Assembly: GCF_002368095.1 (NCBI RefSeq)
Contig: NZ_AP018227.1
Coordinates: 7,970,167-8,034,166, forward strand
Direction: 5' to 3'
Length of the DNA stretch: 64,000 bases
DNA from: Calothrix parasitica NIES-267
GTDB taxonomy: Bacteria > Cyanobacteriota > Cyanobacteriia > Cyanobacteriales > Nostocaceae
Part shown: positions 8,292-17,916 of the stretch, one piece after another
Layout of the letters: the number at the start of each line of letters is the position of its first letter
Position numbering within the stretch: the first letter of the stretch is position 1
Notes under the pieces: generated by a model
The model's database searches: none
Told to the model about the DNA's origin: nothing
The model's input: only the letters and a program-made list of their open reading frames with translations
Made by a program: the position numbers and the translations under genes

Positions 8292-9248
8292 TCAGCTAAC
8301 CAAAAAATTAAATTTATCCCCAAAAAAACTTACAACGCGATGAGTGATGGGTAGACTGTCAATTACCATACTCAAACACAACAACATCATGTAAGAAATG
8401 GAATACAAAAACATTCCTTTAGCTAAACTGCGTTCTTGGGGATTTTGTAATAATTGCCATGCTTTACGAATAAATATTGCTCCCAAACACAAAGCAATAG
8501 TAGCGTAAATAATTCCTACTGAATGCAAAGGATAAACAATTAAAAGGCTTGATGCTACAGTGATTAGGGTATACCACCAAATCTGTTTAACTGTTGCTTC
8601 TTCCCCAGCAACTACCGGAAGCATCGGTACGTTTACTGCTGCATAATCATCCTTAATCATCAATGCTAAAGACCAAAAGTGGGGTGGAGTCCAAACAAAG
8701 ACAATACCGAATATTAACCACGCAGTAGGACTCAAAGTACCTGTTACCGCAGCCCAACCAACTAATGCGGGAATTGCTCCTGCTGCTCCTCCGATGACGA
8801 TATTTTGAGTACTGTTGCGCTTCAGCCAATGAGTATAAATTAGCAAGTAAAAAGCAATCCCAGACATTGCTAAGAAAGCAGAAAGCAAATTAGCAAATAT
8901 ACTCAGCAGCGCAAAAGAAGCGATACCTAAAACAATGGCAAAAATTAAAGCATCGCGGGGCTGTACTCTACCGGAAGGAATGGGACGATGACGGGTACGC
9001 TCCATATCATAATCAATATCCCGGTCGTAAATACAGTTAATTGTTTGGGCACTAGCAGCAGCTAGAGTTCCCCCTGCAAGAGTTACTAATAACAATACCG
9101 GTTCTACTTCTCCCGATGCAGCTATCCACATACTTCCAGCAGTGGTGATCAGTAACAAAGGAATAATGCGAGGTTTTGTTAGCTGGTAGTAACTTTGAAT
9201 AACTTGTAAAAGCGTTGAGTGTCGTGGAGAGACATTTGTCTCAATCAT
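8292..9248 (-). CDS. ctaB: Protoheme IX farnesyltransferase (heme O synthase)
   Basis: 318 aa integral membrane UbiA-family prenyltransferase. It attaches a farnesyl group to protoheme to make heme O, the precursor of heme A for the aa3-type oxidase. The first Asp-rich motif is N71-CIYDRDIDYD (NxxxDxxxD), followed by ERTRHRPIPSGR; the second is in LMIKDDYAAVNVPMLP. Around eight to nine hydrophobic segments span from residue 28 on. Length is normal for cyanobacterial CtaB. It follows ctaA on the same strand after 252 bp of STRR-filled DNA and precedes a strong terminator. The nearby coxBAC genes encode the enzyme that uses its product. Confidence 0.96.
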   Translation of the reverse strand: MIETNVSPRHSTLLQVIQSYYQLTKPRIIPLLLITTAGSMWIAASGEVEPVLLLVTLAGGTLAAASAQTINCIYDRDIDYDMERTRHRPIPSGRVQPRDALIFAIVLGIASFALLSIFANLLSAFLAMSGIAFYLLIYTHWLKRNSTQNIVIGGAAGAIPALVGWAAVTGTLSPTAWLIFGIVFVWTPPHFWSLALMIKDDYAAVNVPMLPVVAGEEATVKQIWWYTLITVASSLLIVYPLHSVGIIYATIALCLGAIFIRKAWQLLQNPQERSLAKGMFLYSISYMMLLCLSMVIDSLPITHRVVSFFGDKFNFLVS

Positions 9249-9319
9249 CTTGGTAATGGTTCCTTATTTTTAACAATTTATATGCTTTTTTTGCCTTGAG
9301 GGCTGTTAGCATCGAACAA

Positions 9320-9500
9320 ATCAGTTATCAGTTATCAGTTATCAGTGACCAGTTACGAGTTGTTCACCGGTCGGATGTGGATCGTCAATTATCAGTTGTT
9401 CGGAGGTCAAGTGTAGATAATCAGCGACTAATGCTAATTGATAGTTCACAACTAACTACTAATAACTAATAACTAACTACTAACTACTAACTACTAACTA
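9320..9500. repeat. STRR heptanucleotide arrays between ctaA and ctaB
   Basis: At about 9323-9353 CAGTTAT units, and at about 9460-9512 AACTACT/AACTAAT units, with imperfect GATAATC material between. These are typical cyanobacterial short tandem repeats and separate ctaA from ctaB. Confidence 0.75.
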
Positions 9501-10478
9501 CTAACTACTAACCTCACTTGTAGCAGATGAATTAAACTCTTGGTTGTAACCAGAAATACTACGAGTATCTATCCAATCACGTATTGCAAAAACCGTGAAG
9601 GCGACTAATACGCCTAGTAAAGAAGCCCCAATCAACTGATGGGTAACGGTTAGGGGTTCTACTTGTAAATGTAAGCGGAAAGTCGCAAATCCTAAAAGCA
9701 ACTGTAGAATTAATAACACACCTGCATAATTTGCCAGCTTTCGTAAGATTGGATGTAGTGCAACCGTGCGTCGCGATACAAATACTAAAGCTAATATTGC
9801 GAGAGTTGGCGGTATCAAGCCAAAAATATGGGTATACATCACGGTGCAAAGTTGATCCCCACCAAAACATTGATGTAAAGCCCAGCGAGAACCGACTAAG
9901 GCTCCTATTAAGCTCTGCAAATAAACCAAAACGGTTGCAGTGAAAGATATTCCAGGTAAATTACCAGCCTGTCCGGTTGCTTTGTAAGGTGTAAGTGCAG
10001 TTCCGATAACTAATAAAGTTATAAAGAAAAATAATGCAGTTCCTAAATGAGCGGTAACTATATCAAACCGCAAAAGCTGGGTAACGGTGAGTCCCCCTAA
10101 AATACCCTGAAAGACAATCAAAAATAGGGCAAATGTAGAAGCCCAAGGCAGCCATTTAGGTAAAGATTCACGATTCCACCAAGAGGTTCCGACTAAAAAT
10201 ATTGCACTAAAACCAATTAACGATGCATCGAGTCGGTGAAACCATTCTAGGAAAACTTGGAAATTCATTTGTTTGGTTGGTACAAGCTCCCCATAGCAAA
10301 GCGGCCAATCCGGACAAGCAAGTCCAGCATTCATGACACGGGTCGCACTACCAATTGCCATCAAAATCAAAGTGGCGATCGCCATTTTCCAGACAAGACG
10401 ACGAATTCTATCTTTTGGTGATTGTTGCTGTGTTGTCGCAACTTGGTTTTGTTGGTCTAAAGCAAATTGGCTCATCAA
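9501..10478 (-). CDS. ctaA: Heme A synthase
   Basis: 325 aa, COX15/CtaA family membrane mono-oxygenase that converts heme O to heme A. Eight hydrophobic segments are visible. Likely heme-ligand histidines lie in WFHRLDASLIG, TAHLGTAL, YTHIFG and THQLIGASL, the paired four-histidine pattern of the family. CLACPDWPLCYG near residue 55 carries the cysteine pair typical of the first periplasmic loop. Start chosen at the first of two adjacent ATG codons. It is divergent from coxB across 518 bp, and ctaB follows it. Together the three loci supply a functional cytochrome aa3. Confidence 0.95.
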   Translation of the reverse strand: MMSQFALDQQNQVATTQQQSPKDRIRRLVWKMAIATLILMAIGSATRVMNAGLACPDWPLCYGELVPTKQMNFQVFLEWFHRLDASLIGFSAIFLVGTSWWNRESLPKWLPWASTFALFLIVFQGILGGLTVTQLLRFDIVTAHLGTALFFFITLLVIGTALTPYKATGQAGNLPGISFTATVLVYLQSLIGALVGSRWALHQCFGGDQLCTVMYTHIFGLIPPTLAILALVFVSRRTVALHPILRKLANYAGVLLILQLLLGFATFRLHLQVEPLTVTHQLIGASLLGVLVAFTVFAIRDWIDTRSISGYNQEFNSSATSEVSS

Positions 10479-10996
10479 CTGTACCTTTTTCTTTTACCCG
10501 AAAAGTCGAGCTACAAAGTTTTCTTTCTAATCAAGTAATCGCGTATCAACTCATCTCCACCCTAGCGTAAACATCAGGATTGGAAATAAACCTCTTAGTT
10601 ATACTGTGGATCGCGAATCAGAAATGTAGCCTAAAGCTTTATAGATTTTTCAGGTTGTCATGAATTGAAGACAGAATGTAGGAGTGGGGAGTCGCAAGTA
10701 GCAAGTGAAAATTCTGCTCTGATTTATATATTGCACTATAGAAAATATTGATGTTCCGTCAGGCATAACATAGATGTTAAAAAATAATAATTAAATTAAT
10801 CTTTTTATTTCAATACAAACTTCCTTTTAGTGGCTAATAACTACTCATTACTCTCTATTGTGTATCCGATGCTCCACTCCCCATCCTAAAAAATAATAAA
10901 GATTTTTAGTTGTTACACTCAATGACAATAGGGTGGATTAACTTAGTATGTGAGTAGCTCTAAATAATTTAGTAAATCTGTTAACTGTTATTAACC
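10479..10996. promoter_or_regulatory. Divergent ctaA/coxB upstream region
   Basis: 518 bp without a gene between two divergent operons, so it should carry both promoters. It is AT-rich, especially 10770-10830 and 10885-10925. I could not pick a convincing -10/-35 pair or an NtcA (GTA-N8-TAC) site. Confidence 0.5.
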
Positions 10997-12013
10997 GTGA
11001 ATATTCCAAGTACAATTTGGACGTTATTAGTTGGTATCGTACTCACAGCAGTCAGTTTTTGGCTGGGTCAAAATCATGGTCTGCTACCGACGGCAGCGTC
11101 TGATGAAGCTTTTCTTGTAGATGGCTTGTTCAATACGATGATGACTATTTCTGTTGGTATATTTCTCATCGTTGAAGGAGTTTTGATTTTTAGCGCGATT
11201 AGATACCGTCGTCGCAAGGGTGATGATAGTGACGGGGAACCGACTCATGGAAATGTACCGCTAGAGATTCTCTGGACGGCAATCCCAGCTATTATTGTTA
11301 TCGGTCTATCTGTATACAGTTTTGAAGTATACAATTCAATTGGTGGATTTAGCCCCGATGATGTTCAAGGGTCTCCCATAGCGAACCAAGCCACTTCAAT
11401 CCCTGGTTCAGCTATTGCAGCAACTTTGGACGAAAATCCGGATGTAAGAAATATCGACCAATTACCCGAAAAAGACAATGCTCCCGGTATGGGTGTGGTT
11501 TCTCCTTCTTTGGGTGCGACTCCTGAAAATCAAGGAACGGCTCCCGATCTAGTTGTGAAGGTTACGGGTTTACAGTATGCTTTCCTGTTTAACTATCCCG
11601 AGAGTAATGTTTTCTCTGGTGAGTTGCACGTTCCTATTGGTAGAGAAGTTTACCTTGATATGGCTGCAAATGATGTAATTCATGCTTTTTGGGTACCGGA
11701 ATTTCGTCTTAAGCAAGATTTAATACCCGGAAGACAAACAGAACTTCGCTTTACTCCTAAAAAAGCAGGCGATTACAAGCTGATTTGTGCCGAACTCTGT
11801 GGCCCTTACCACGGTGCAATGAATACAAAAGTCATTGTTCAGACACCAGAAGATTTTGATAATTGGATTAAAGAACAGCAAGTTGCGAGCAAAGAAACAT
11901 TAAATCAGGCAGTTGCTATTAACCCCGCAGAACAATCACCAGATGAATTTCTAGCTCACTATACCAGCGAGATGGGAATTTCTTCAGAAATGTTACATCA
12001 AATTCACAATTAG
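10997..12013 (+). CDS. coxB: Cytochrome c oxidase subunit II
   Basis: 338 aa, starting at GTG 10997. Two N-terminal membrane segments (about 8-24 and 48-70, the second before RYRRRKG, plus a further hydrophobic stretch at 97-112) anchor a periplasmic/lumenal cupredoxin domain. CuA ligands are visible: His229 (VIHAFWVPEF), Cys264, Glu266, Cys268, His272 and Met275 (CAELCGPYHGAM). A Pro/Asn-rich insertion of about 70 residues (118-188) separates the anchor from the CuA domain. It takes electrons from cytochrome c or plastocyanin and passes them to CoxA. First gene of coxBAC; the gap to coxA is 116 bp of STRR. Confidence 0.96.
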   Translation: MNIPSTIWTLLVGIVLTAVSFWLGQNHGLLPTAASDEAFLVDGLFNTMMTISVGIFLIVEGVLIFSAIRYRRRKGDDSDGEPTHGNVPLEILWTAIPAIIVIGLSVYSFEVYNSIGGFSPDDVQGSPIANQATSIPGSAIAATLDENPDVRNIDQLPEKDNAPGMGVVSPSLGATPENQGTAPDLVVKVTGLQYAFLFNYPESNVFSGELHVPIGREVYLDMAANDVIHAFWVPEFRLKQDLIPGRQTELRFTPKKAGDYKLICAELCGPYHGAMNTKVIVQTPEDFDNWIKEQQVASKETLNQAVAINPAEQSPDEFLAHYTSEMGISSEMLHQIHN

Positions 12014-12129
12014 TAGTTAGTAGTTAGTCGTTAGTGGTGAATAAATATTAATTATTAATTATTAACTATTAACGCTGACAACTAATAACTAATAACTAAG
12101 AACTAATAACTATCAACTAATTAATTTTT
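12014..12129. repeat. STRR array between coxB and coxA
   Basis: Units of TAGTTAG and AACTAAT (about 12013-12035 and 12076-12120) fill most of the 116-bp spacer. Confidence 0.75.
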
Positions 12130-13866
12130 ATGACACAAGCACAGATGGAACAATCGGCTCATACGGCTGAGACTTCCCATAATCGGCAGAGAAAATGGTG
12201 GGAGTATTTTACTTTCAATACCGACCATAAGGTAATTGGGATTCAATACCTGGTTACTACATTTGTCTTTTACTGTATCGGTGGAGTAATGGCAGATTTG
12301 GTTCGTACTGAGTTGCGGACTCCTGCTTCAGACTTTGTAAGTCCAGAACTTTACAATGGCTTGTTTACCCTCCATGCCACAATCATGATTTTCCTATGGA
12401 TTGTGCCAGCAGGTGCGGGTTTCGCTAATTATCTGATTCCCTTGATGATTGGGGCTGAAGATATGGCATTTCCGAAGTTAAATGCTCTCGCTTTTTGGAT
12501 TGTTCCTCCCTCTGGTATTTTGCTGATTACCAGTTTGGCTTTGGGTGATGCTCCTGATGCAGGTTGGACTTCTTACCCTCCCCTGAGTCTAGTTACCGGA
12601 CAGGTGGGTGAAGCGATTTGGATTGCTAGTATTCTGCTGCTGGGTACCTCATCAATTTTGGGTTCTATTAATTTTTTGGTAACTTTGCTCAAAATGCGTG
12701 CCCCTGGTATTGGTTTCCATCAATTACCTTTGTTTTGCTGGGCAATGATGGCTACTTCAGCACTGGCTTTAATTTCAACTCCAGTGTTAGCAGGGGCACT
12801 GATTCTACTTTCTTTTGACTTAATTGCCGGAACCGCATTTTTTAACCCAACTGGTGGTGGTGACCCGGTAGTTTACCAGCACATGTTCTGGTTTTACTCG
12901 CACCCTGCGGTTTACATCATGATTTTGCCTTTCTTCGGGGTAATTTCGGAAGTAATTCCCACTCATTCCCGCAAACCAATTTTTGGTTATAAAGCAATCG
13001 CTTACTCTTCCTTAGCAATTAGCTTTTTGGGTTTGATTGTATGGGCGCACCATATGTTTACCAGCGGTATTCCCGGTTGGTTGCGGATGTTTTTCATGAT
13101 TACCACCATGATTATCGCCGTACCTACTGGTATCAAAATATTCAGTTGGTTGGCTACAATGTGGGGTGGAAAAATCCGTCTGAACAGCGCCATGCTTTTT
13201 GCAATGGGATTTTTAGGAATCTTTGTAATTGGCGGTATCAGTGGTGTAATGTTAGCTGCGGTACCTTTTGATATCCACGTTCACGACACTTATTTCGTAG
13301 TCGCTCACCTGCATTACGTATTATTTGGCGGTTCTGTTCTGGGAATTTTCGCCGGTTACTACCACTGGTTCCCTAAAATTACCGGACGTATGGTGAATGA
13401 AACCTTGGGTAGAATTCATTTTGCTTTAACAATAGTTGGGATGAACATGACCTTCTTACCCATGCATAAATTGGGTTTGATGGGAATGAATCGTCGTATT
13501 GCTCAATATGACCCCAAATTTACAAGCATCAACGAAATTTGTACCTACGGTTCCTACATCTTGGCAGTATCTACACTACCTTTCATCGTCAACATTGTTT
13601 GGAGTTGGATGGCTGGAAGAAAAGCAGGTAACAATCCTTGGGATTCTTTGACATTGGAGTGGATGACAACTTCACCACCAGCAATCGAGAACTTTGAAGC
13701 ACATCCGTTCTTACTTATCGGACCTTACGAATACGGAACCGAAAGAGCGAAAAAAGTTGTCGCTTTATCCCATACCGATAAACCCTTCACTAATTCCAAA
13801 TCTCCTGCACCAAAAACGGGGGATGATGACGAATCCTATCCAGCAATTGCAGCAGAAGCAGGATAA
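12130..13866 (+). CDS. coxA: Cytochrome c oxidase subunit I
   Basis: 578 aa, the catalytic subunit with twelve membrane spans. Metal sites are complete: His82 (heme a), His258 with Tyr262 (YSHPAVY, CuB and the cross-linked Tyr), His307-His308 (CuB), His393 (heme a3) and His395 (heme a) in VAHLHYV. It reduces oxygen to water and pumps protons. The C-terminal tail after residue 535 is hydrophilic. Neighbours coxB and coxC and the heme A genes confirm an aa3-type enzyme. Confidence 0.97.
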   Translation: MTQAQMEQSAHTAETSHNRQRKWWEYFTFNTDHKVIGIQYLVTTFVFYCIGGVMADLVRTELRTPASDFVSPELYNGLFTLHATIMIFLWIVPAGAGFANYLIPLMIGAEDMAFPKLNALAFWIVPPSGILLITSLALGDAPDAGWTSYPPLSLVTGQVGEAIWIASILLLGTSSILGSINFLVTLLKMRAPGIGFHQLPLFCWAMMATSALALISTPVLAGALILLSFDLIAGTAFFNPTGGGDPVVYQHMFWFYSHPAVYIMILPFFGVISEVIPTHSRKPIFGYKAIAYSSLAISFLGLIVWAHHMFTSGIPGWLRMFFMITTMIIAVPTGIKIFSWLATMWGGKIRLNSAMLFAMGFLGIFVIGGISGVMLAAVPFDIHVHDTYFVVAHLHYVLFGGSVLGIFAGYYHWFPKITGRMVNETLGRIHFALTIVGMNMTFLPMHKLGLMGMNRRIAQYDPKFTSINEICTYGSYILAVSTLPFIVNIVWSWMAGRKAGNNPWDSLTLEWMTTSPPAIENFEAHPFLLIGPYEYGTERAKKVVALSHTDKPFTNSKSPAPKTGDDDESYPAIAAEAG

Positions 13867-13872
13867 ATAAAC

Positions 13873-13922
13873 CTCACCCCGTCCTCTGGACACCCCTCTC
13901 CTTACTAAGGAGAGGGGAAGGT
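13873..13922. repeat. Palindromic CCTCTCC...GGAGAGG repeat between coxA and coxC
   Basis: CCCCTCTCCTTACTAAGGAGAGGGG is a near-perfect palindrome, of the same kind as the core of repeat A at 7502 and 50875. It lies in the 90-bp coxA-coxC spacer and may fold in the mRNA. Confidence 0.65.
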
Positions 13923-13956
13923 TGTAAAAAAATTCTTCATACTCAATTTAAGATTT

Positions 13957-14580
13957 ATGCAAAGTCCAGCAATTGATCCAGCAAAAACAGAACAAAATCA
14001 CCATCACGCAGCTACTGTAGAAGCACAACACTCGGAACATCCCGACCATCGCTTATTTGGATTAGTTGTATTCCTTGTCGCTGAAGGAATGATTTTCTTA
14101 GGTATGTTTGGTGCATACTTTGCATTCCGTGCTACATTGCCTGAATGGCCTCCTACAGGTACTCCAGAGTTAGAATTATTGCTTCCTGGAATCAATACGG
14201 TAATTCTAATTTCTAGCAGTTTTGTAATTCACAATGCCGATACCGCTATCAAAAAGAACAACGTCCGGGGGATGCAACTCTGGTTTGCGATCACCGCGAT
14301 AATGGGAATTATCTTTTTGTGCGGTCAAATTTATGAATACAAGCATTTAGAATTTGGTTTAACCACCAATTTATTTGCTAGTGCATTTTACGTGTTGACA
14401 GGTTTCCACGGATTGCACGTTACTATCGGTGTTTTAGCGATATTAGCTGTATTATGGCGCTCTCGTAAAGCAAATCATTACAGCGACGAACAACATTTCG
14501 GCATTGAAGCAGCCGAATTATATTGGCACTTTGTTGATGTAATTTGGATTGTACTTTTCGGTATTTTGTATCTGCTTTAA
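13957..14580 (+). CDS. coxC: Cytochrome c oxidase subunit III
   Basis: 207 aa, short five-span form of subunit III, typical of bacterial enzymes. The His-rich N terminus is cytoplasmic; membrane spans begin at LFGLVVFLVAEGMIF. Conserved features include FFGAYF-like MFGAYFAFR, TGFHGLHVTIG and the final AELYWHFVDVIWIVLF. It stabilises subunit I. Last gene of coxBAC; a terminator hairpin follows 40 bp later. Confidence 0.96.
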   Translation: MQSPAIDPAKTEQNHHHAATVEAQHSEHPDHRLFGLVVFLVAEGMIFLGMFGAYFAFRATLPEWPPTGTPELELLLPGINTVILISSSFVIHNADTAIKKNNVRGMQLWFAITAIMGIIFLCGQIYEYKHLEFGLTTNLFASAFYVLTGFHGLHVTIGVLAILAVLWRSRKANHYSDEQHFGIEAAELYWHFVDVIWIVLFGILYLL

Positions 14581-14618
14581 ATGTTTTTTAATATTTATTG
14601 GTAGTGCAAATATTTGAA

Positions 14619-14645
14619 GAAACCCCCAGCCCGGGGGTTTTTATT
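14619..14645 (+). terminator. Terminator of coxBAC
   Basis: AACCCCCAGCCCGGGGGTT followed by a T-rich tail, a GC-rich stem of about seven pairs, 40 bp after the coxC stop. Confidence 0.8.
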
Positions 14646-14681
14646 TTAAATAATAAATTGCATTAATAATACAAGTATAGA

Positions 14682-14901
14682 AATGGCCGCAACTGGCACA
14701 TTTTTCTAGTAGGGGAGGCAAAATACGGTGAGTTAGTGCGGTCTTGGGGGTTTCCCCCATGAGCAACTAAGGAACCCGGAGGGTGTAGATTTTCTTCCCG
14801 TATTATTGCCGAGGCACGTGACACTTTGAACAAAGCACGAACGTAGTCACAATGTTTTCAGTGTCACGCACCAGCCGAGTATTGTGACAATTACGGCCAT
14901 T
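14682..14901. mobile_element. Possible MITE-like element, 220 bp
   Basis: Left end AATGGCCGCAACTGGCACA and the inverse of the right end, AATGGCCGTAATTGTCACA, agree at 15 of 18-19 positions. Inside are GGGGGTTTCCCCC and an inverted pair CGTGACACT/AGTGTCACG (about 14816 and 14867). No coding frame. Target duplications are not evident. Confidence 0.5.
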
Positions 14902-14918
14902 CCTGAAGTAATTTATAT

Positions 14919-14951
14919 AAACCCGGTTTCTTAAAGAAACCGGGTTTTTCA
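14919..14951. terminator. CCCGG hairpin upstream of a small gene
   Basis: AAACCCGGTTTCTT then AAGAAACCGGGTTTTTC: a strong stem with a T-rich end on the plus strand. No gene ends close upstream, so it may be a dispersed repeat rather than a working terminator. Confidence 0.55.
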
Positions 14952-15056
14952 GTTATCGTTATATCTTATTAAGCTTTATTATTTTTAGCTGCAAAAACTT
15001 TCTTTAATATACTTTGCAGTCTTAAAATTCTATAGGTACAAGATTATCTAAGATAT

Positions 15057-15377
15057 ATGGCTTTAAAAATTATTCAAAACTTTGATAGTAGTTTTGCTCT
15101 AGAACCTCAAGCAAAAGCAACTTTATTTGAACTGTTAATTAACGAAAGTTTCCTCAAGCAGGTTTCTCAACAGTCAAAATGCGAGCAAGTAGAATTTACT
15201 GAATTATTATTTCAACCGGTTCCTTATAGTAGTACTACACCCAAAGGAATGCCAGCGGAATTTGAGAAATATCACGAATCTCAAGACTACGCAATTGTGA
15301 ACGTACCGCCAAATTTTATGTTTAAAGCCAAAATTTTTAAACCAAGTCGGCTATGTGCAATTTATAAAAAAAGTTGA
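15057..15377 (+). CDS. Hypothetical protein, 106 aa
   Basis: Codon use and amino-acid composition look genuine, but I do not recognise the family. It is soluble with no signal peptide. An N-terminal helix-rich half (about 15-45) is followed by VEFTELLFQPVPYSSTTPKG and a Phe/Lys-rich end. Upstream is the hairpin at 14919, downstream a long STRR array, so it is probably monocistronic. Confidence 0.55.
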   Translation: MALKIIQNFDSSFALEPQAKATLFELLINESFLKQVSQQSKCEQVEFTELLFQPVPYSSTTPKGMPAEFEKYHESQDYAIVNVPPNFMFKAKIFKPSRLCAIYKKS

Positions 15378-15412
15378 TAGTTGTTAGTTGTTAATTGTTA
15401 GCAAGCAGCTAA

Positions 15413-15529
15413 AACTGATAACTGATAACTGATAACTGATAACTGATAACTGATAACTGATAACTGATAACTGATAACTGATAACTGATAACTGATAACT
15501 GATAACTGATAACTGATAACTGTTCACTA
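15413..15529. repeat. STRR array, about 16.7 copies of AACTGAT
   Basis: 117 bp of uninterrupted heptanucleotide AACTGAT repeats, the longest array in the window, flanked on the left by degenerate GTTAGTT units. It fills the space between the 106-aa gene and the GIY-YIG-like gene, ending 11 bp before the latter's ATG. Confidence 0.9.
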
Positions 15530-15540
15530 TTCACTGAAAA

Positions 15541-16089
15541 ATGCCTACACAAACCAATATTCCCGAATTAACAAGTTTAGATTTTATTCCTTATATTGAT
15601 GAAAATGGTAGTTTACCAGAACAATATCAGGGAAAGATTGGAGTTTACGCAATATTCGACCGAGAAAAATCTCTACAATTCGTTGGTTATTCTCGCGATG
15701 TTTTTCTTAGCCTCAGACAGCATTTAGTACGACAACCTGAATATTGTTATTGGGTAAAAGTAGAAACTATTGAACGTCCCAGTCGTAAGGTTTTAGAAGA
15801 AATAGAACAAGCTTGGATTTCTGAAAATGGTAGCGTACCTTTAGGAAATCAAGAAAATAAAGATAAATGGGTTTCTCCAATTGATGCAAAAGCTTTGATT
15901 ACCCCAGAAGAACAAGCGAATTATGAGAATCCCATTCACGATGAAATGGCAAAGATTAAAATTATCAAGAATGTAGCTAGAAGAGTAGAAGCAGATATTT
16001 TAAAACAGTTAGAAGCACGGGGTTTACAAATGCAGATCAGGTTTAATCCTAAGCTGAAGGAAGAAGGTTTGCTGGATGTAAAATCTTAA
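15541..16089 (+). CDS. GIY-YIG nuclease-like protein
   Basis: 182 aa. Residues 31-75 resemble the GIY-YIG fold: IGVYAIFD at the GIY position, then FVGYSRDVFLSLRQHL at the YIG/helix position, and EEIEQAWI with a glutamate that could bind metal. The first motif is GVY and the second VGY, both weak versions. The second half (about 115-182) is basic and helical with no recognised domain. A structure-specific nuclease or a catalytically weak relative is likely. The long STRR array ends 11 bp before its start, so its ribosome-binding site lies in the repeat edge. Confidence 0.65.
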   Translation: MPTQTNIPELTSLDFIPYIDENGSLPEQYQGKIGVYAIFDREKSLQFVGYSRDVFLSLRQHLVRQPEYCYWVKVETIERPSRKVLEEIEQAWISENGSVPLGNQENKDKWVSPIDAKALITPEEQANYENPIHDEMAKIKIIKNVARRVEADILKQLEARGLQMQIRFNPKLKEEGLLDVKS

Positions 16090-16222
16090 ATTATCCCCTG
16101 GTTGGAACGAGTTTGATAAAGTTAACCTGGGTGGATTTTGCCTATATAGTAACGGTTTCAACCACTGTTTTTTTATTTTATAAAAATTAAGTTATAGATT
16201 AATTAAGTTATAGATAAAGATT

Positions 16223-16672
16223 ATGAATAAAAATATTTCTTCTCCACCTCATAAAATTATCGGAGTTGCTGTAATTTGGAACGATAAACAACAAATTTTA
16301 ATTGACCGTCGTCGTCCAGAAGGTTCGATGGGTGGTTTATGGGAGTTTCCTGGGGGGAAAATAGAACCGGGTGAAACTATTGAAGAATGTATTAAGCGAG
16401 AAATTGATGAAGAGTTAGCAATAGATATTGAAATCGGCGAGCATCTTGTAACTATTGACCATACTTATACCGATTTAAAAGTTACTCTCACCGTACATGA
16501 ATGTAAGCATCTTAAAGGTGTTCCCCAAACCTTAGAGTGCGATGAAATTCGCTGGGTAAATTTAGAACAACTCGAAGAATTTAATTTCCCAGATGCAAAT
16601 TTCCAAATTATTGCATCTCTAAAAGAAAAAGTAGGGAATCGCAAACAGTTAAACATCCAGAATCCAATATAA
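16223..16672 (+). CDS. mutT: Nudix hydrolase, MutT-like (8-oxo-dGTP diphosphatase)
   Basis: 149 aa. The Nudix box is G45-x5-E51-x7-R59-E60-x2-E63-E64, with catalytic glutamates intact; the usual terminal Gly is replaced (EELAI). The N-terminal IDRRRPEGSMGGLWEFPGG is the MutT sanitation-enzyme signature, so it probably removes oxidised dGTP. It stands 133 bp after the GIY-YIG-like gene and converges with sasA, 29 bp away. Confidence 0.88.
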   Translation: MNKNISSPPHKIIGVAVIWNDKQQILIDRRRPEGSMGGLWEFPGGKIEPGETIEECIKREIDEELAIDIEIGEHLVTIDHTYTDLKVTLTVHECKHLKGVPQTLECDEIRWVNLEQLEEFNFPDANFQIIASLKEKVGNRKQLNIQNPI

Positions 16673-16701
16673 AGTAACTGTTTACCAACGAGTGGTAACT
16701 T

Positions 16702-17916
16702 TTAATTTGGATAAACAGGTAGTATAAAATGGAACCATGCACCCCCAGTTGGGGCGGAATCTACCCAGATTTGTCCGTAGTGAGCTTGAATAATTTTTTG
16801 ACACAAGCTTAAGCCTATACCGTATCCATCTTTTGCTTCATCTCTTTCCAAACGAAAGCGATTTTCAAAAATGCGATCGCGATTTTCTTCGGGAATACCT
16901 GGACCGCTATCACCAATGCTGAATTGGACTTTTTGACTGGTACGATGCAGACCGGCGATAATAATTTTACCTTGGGGTGGAGTGTATTTAATAGCGTTGT
17001 CCAAAAGGTTTATAACCACTTGTCGTATGCGTTCTGGGTCTGCATAAACGTATGGCAAATCTTGGGGAATATCTGTTTCTATCTCAAGAGATTTTACTTT
17101 ATAGGATTCGCTTAGTTCTTCAAGTACTTCTAAAAAAAGACTACCTAATGCTATTTTCTGGGGGGATATAGGAAATTTAGTATCCTTACCGCGTCCTACC
17201 TGCAAAAGGTCGGTAATCATTTTTTCAATTACCTTAGTTTGAGTGCGAGCGTGATTGAGTATATGAGCAGTTAGGGTTGGTTTTAATCGCTTGAATTTAC
17301 CATCTTCACTATTAAAATTACTTTTTAAGGTATCAATAGCAATAATTGCCGCTGTAAGAGGATTACGCAGGTCGTGTGCTAACATCCCGATAACTCGGTC
17401 TTTAAAATGTAGCTGCTCTTGAAGCTGCTGTTTTTCTTGCTTTAAACGAAATACTTCATCGCTAAGCTCAATTATTTTTGAAGAAATTGCGATGGGATTA
17501 GTAGCTATTTTAGATTTTTGGATGTACCCATTGGGGTCATTTTCTGCTACCTGTTTTAAGTCTTGCTGTATTTTTAAATAAGATTCTACACTAGCTTGCC
17601 ATCTCGGCCACCAAGTTTTCAGCTGAGAAACTATATTGGTACCAGCTAAAACCTGACGGGGTTCGGGGTGAATCCTAATTAATGCTGGTGTTGCTACCAG
17701 TTTAAAATGTTCTGCTAAATGGGGTTGTTTCCCGACATCAATGACCTGAAGCTCAAAATCATATTCGAGCTGTAATTGTTTGAGATAGGAGCGAATCTGC
17801 TGTACTTGTAGTCGGGACTTGGGACGTTCATCTACAAATAGTAATAACTGTAATGGGGCTTCTGAATTAATAAATTGTTGTCCCTGAGAAGCTTGCATCA
17901 AATATTGTTTCAACAC
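16702..17916 (-). CDS. sasA: Clock-output sensor kinase SasA
   Basis: 404 aa. Residues 22-105 form the KaiB-like thioredoxin-fold domain ([33 protein letters not shown]) that docks on KaiC. A coiled linker (about 155-178) follows, then HisKA with His181 in [13 protein letters not shown] and an HATPase domain ([34 protein letters not shown]). In the known pathway SasA autophosphorylates on KaiC and passes phosphate to RpaA, driving circadian transcription. kaiABC and rpaA are not in this window. Length fits the family. Confidence 0.94.
   Translation of the reverse strand: MLKQYLMQASQGQQFINSEAPLQLLLFVDERPKSRLQVQQIRSYLKQLQLEYDFELQVIDVGKQPHLAEHFKLVATPALIRIHPEPRQVLAGTNIVSQLKTWWPRWQASVESYLKIQQDLKQVAENDPNGYIQKSKIATNPIAISSKIIELSDEVFRLKQEKQQLQEQLHFKDRVIGMLAHDLRNPLTAAIIAIDTLKSNFNSEDGKFKRLKPTLTAHILNHARTQTKVIEKMITDLLQVGRGKDTKFPISPQKIALGSLFLEVLEELSESYKVKSLEIETDIPQDLPYVYADPERIRQVVINLLDNAIKYTPPQGKIIIAGLHRTSQKVQFSIGDSGPGIPEENRDRIFENRFRLERDEAKDGYGIGLSLCQKIIQAHYGQIWVDSAPTGGAWFHFILPVYPN

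Noticed and set aside
10870-10996. Possible NtcA-like site upstream of coxB
   Set aside because: No GTA-N8-TAC spacing found in this stretch.
15413-15529. Regular short repeats that could be taken for a CRISPR array
   Set aside because: Unit is a 7-mer with no spacers; this is an STRR.
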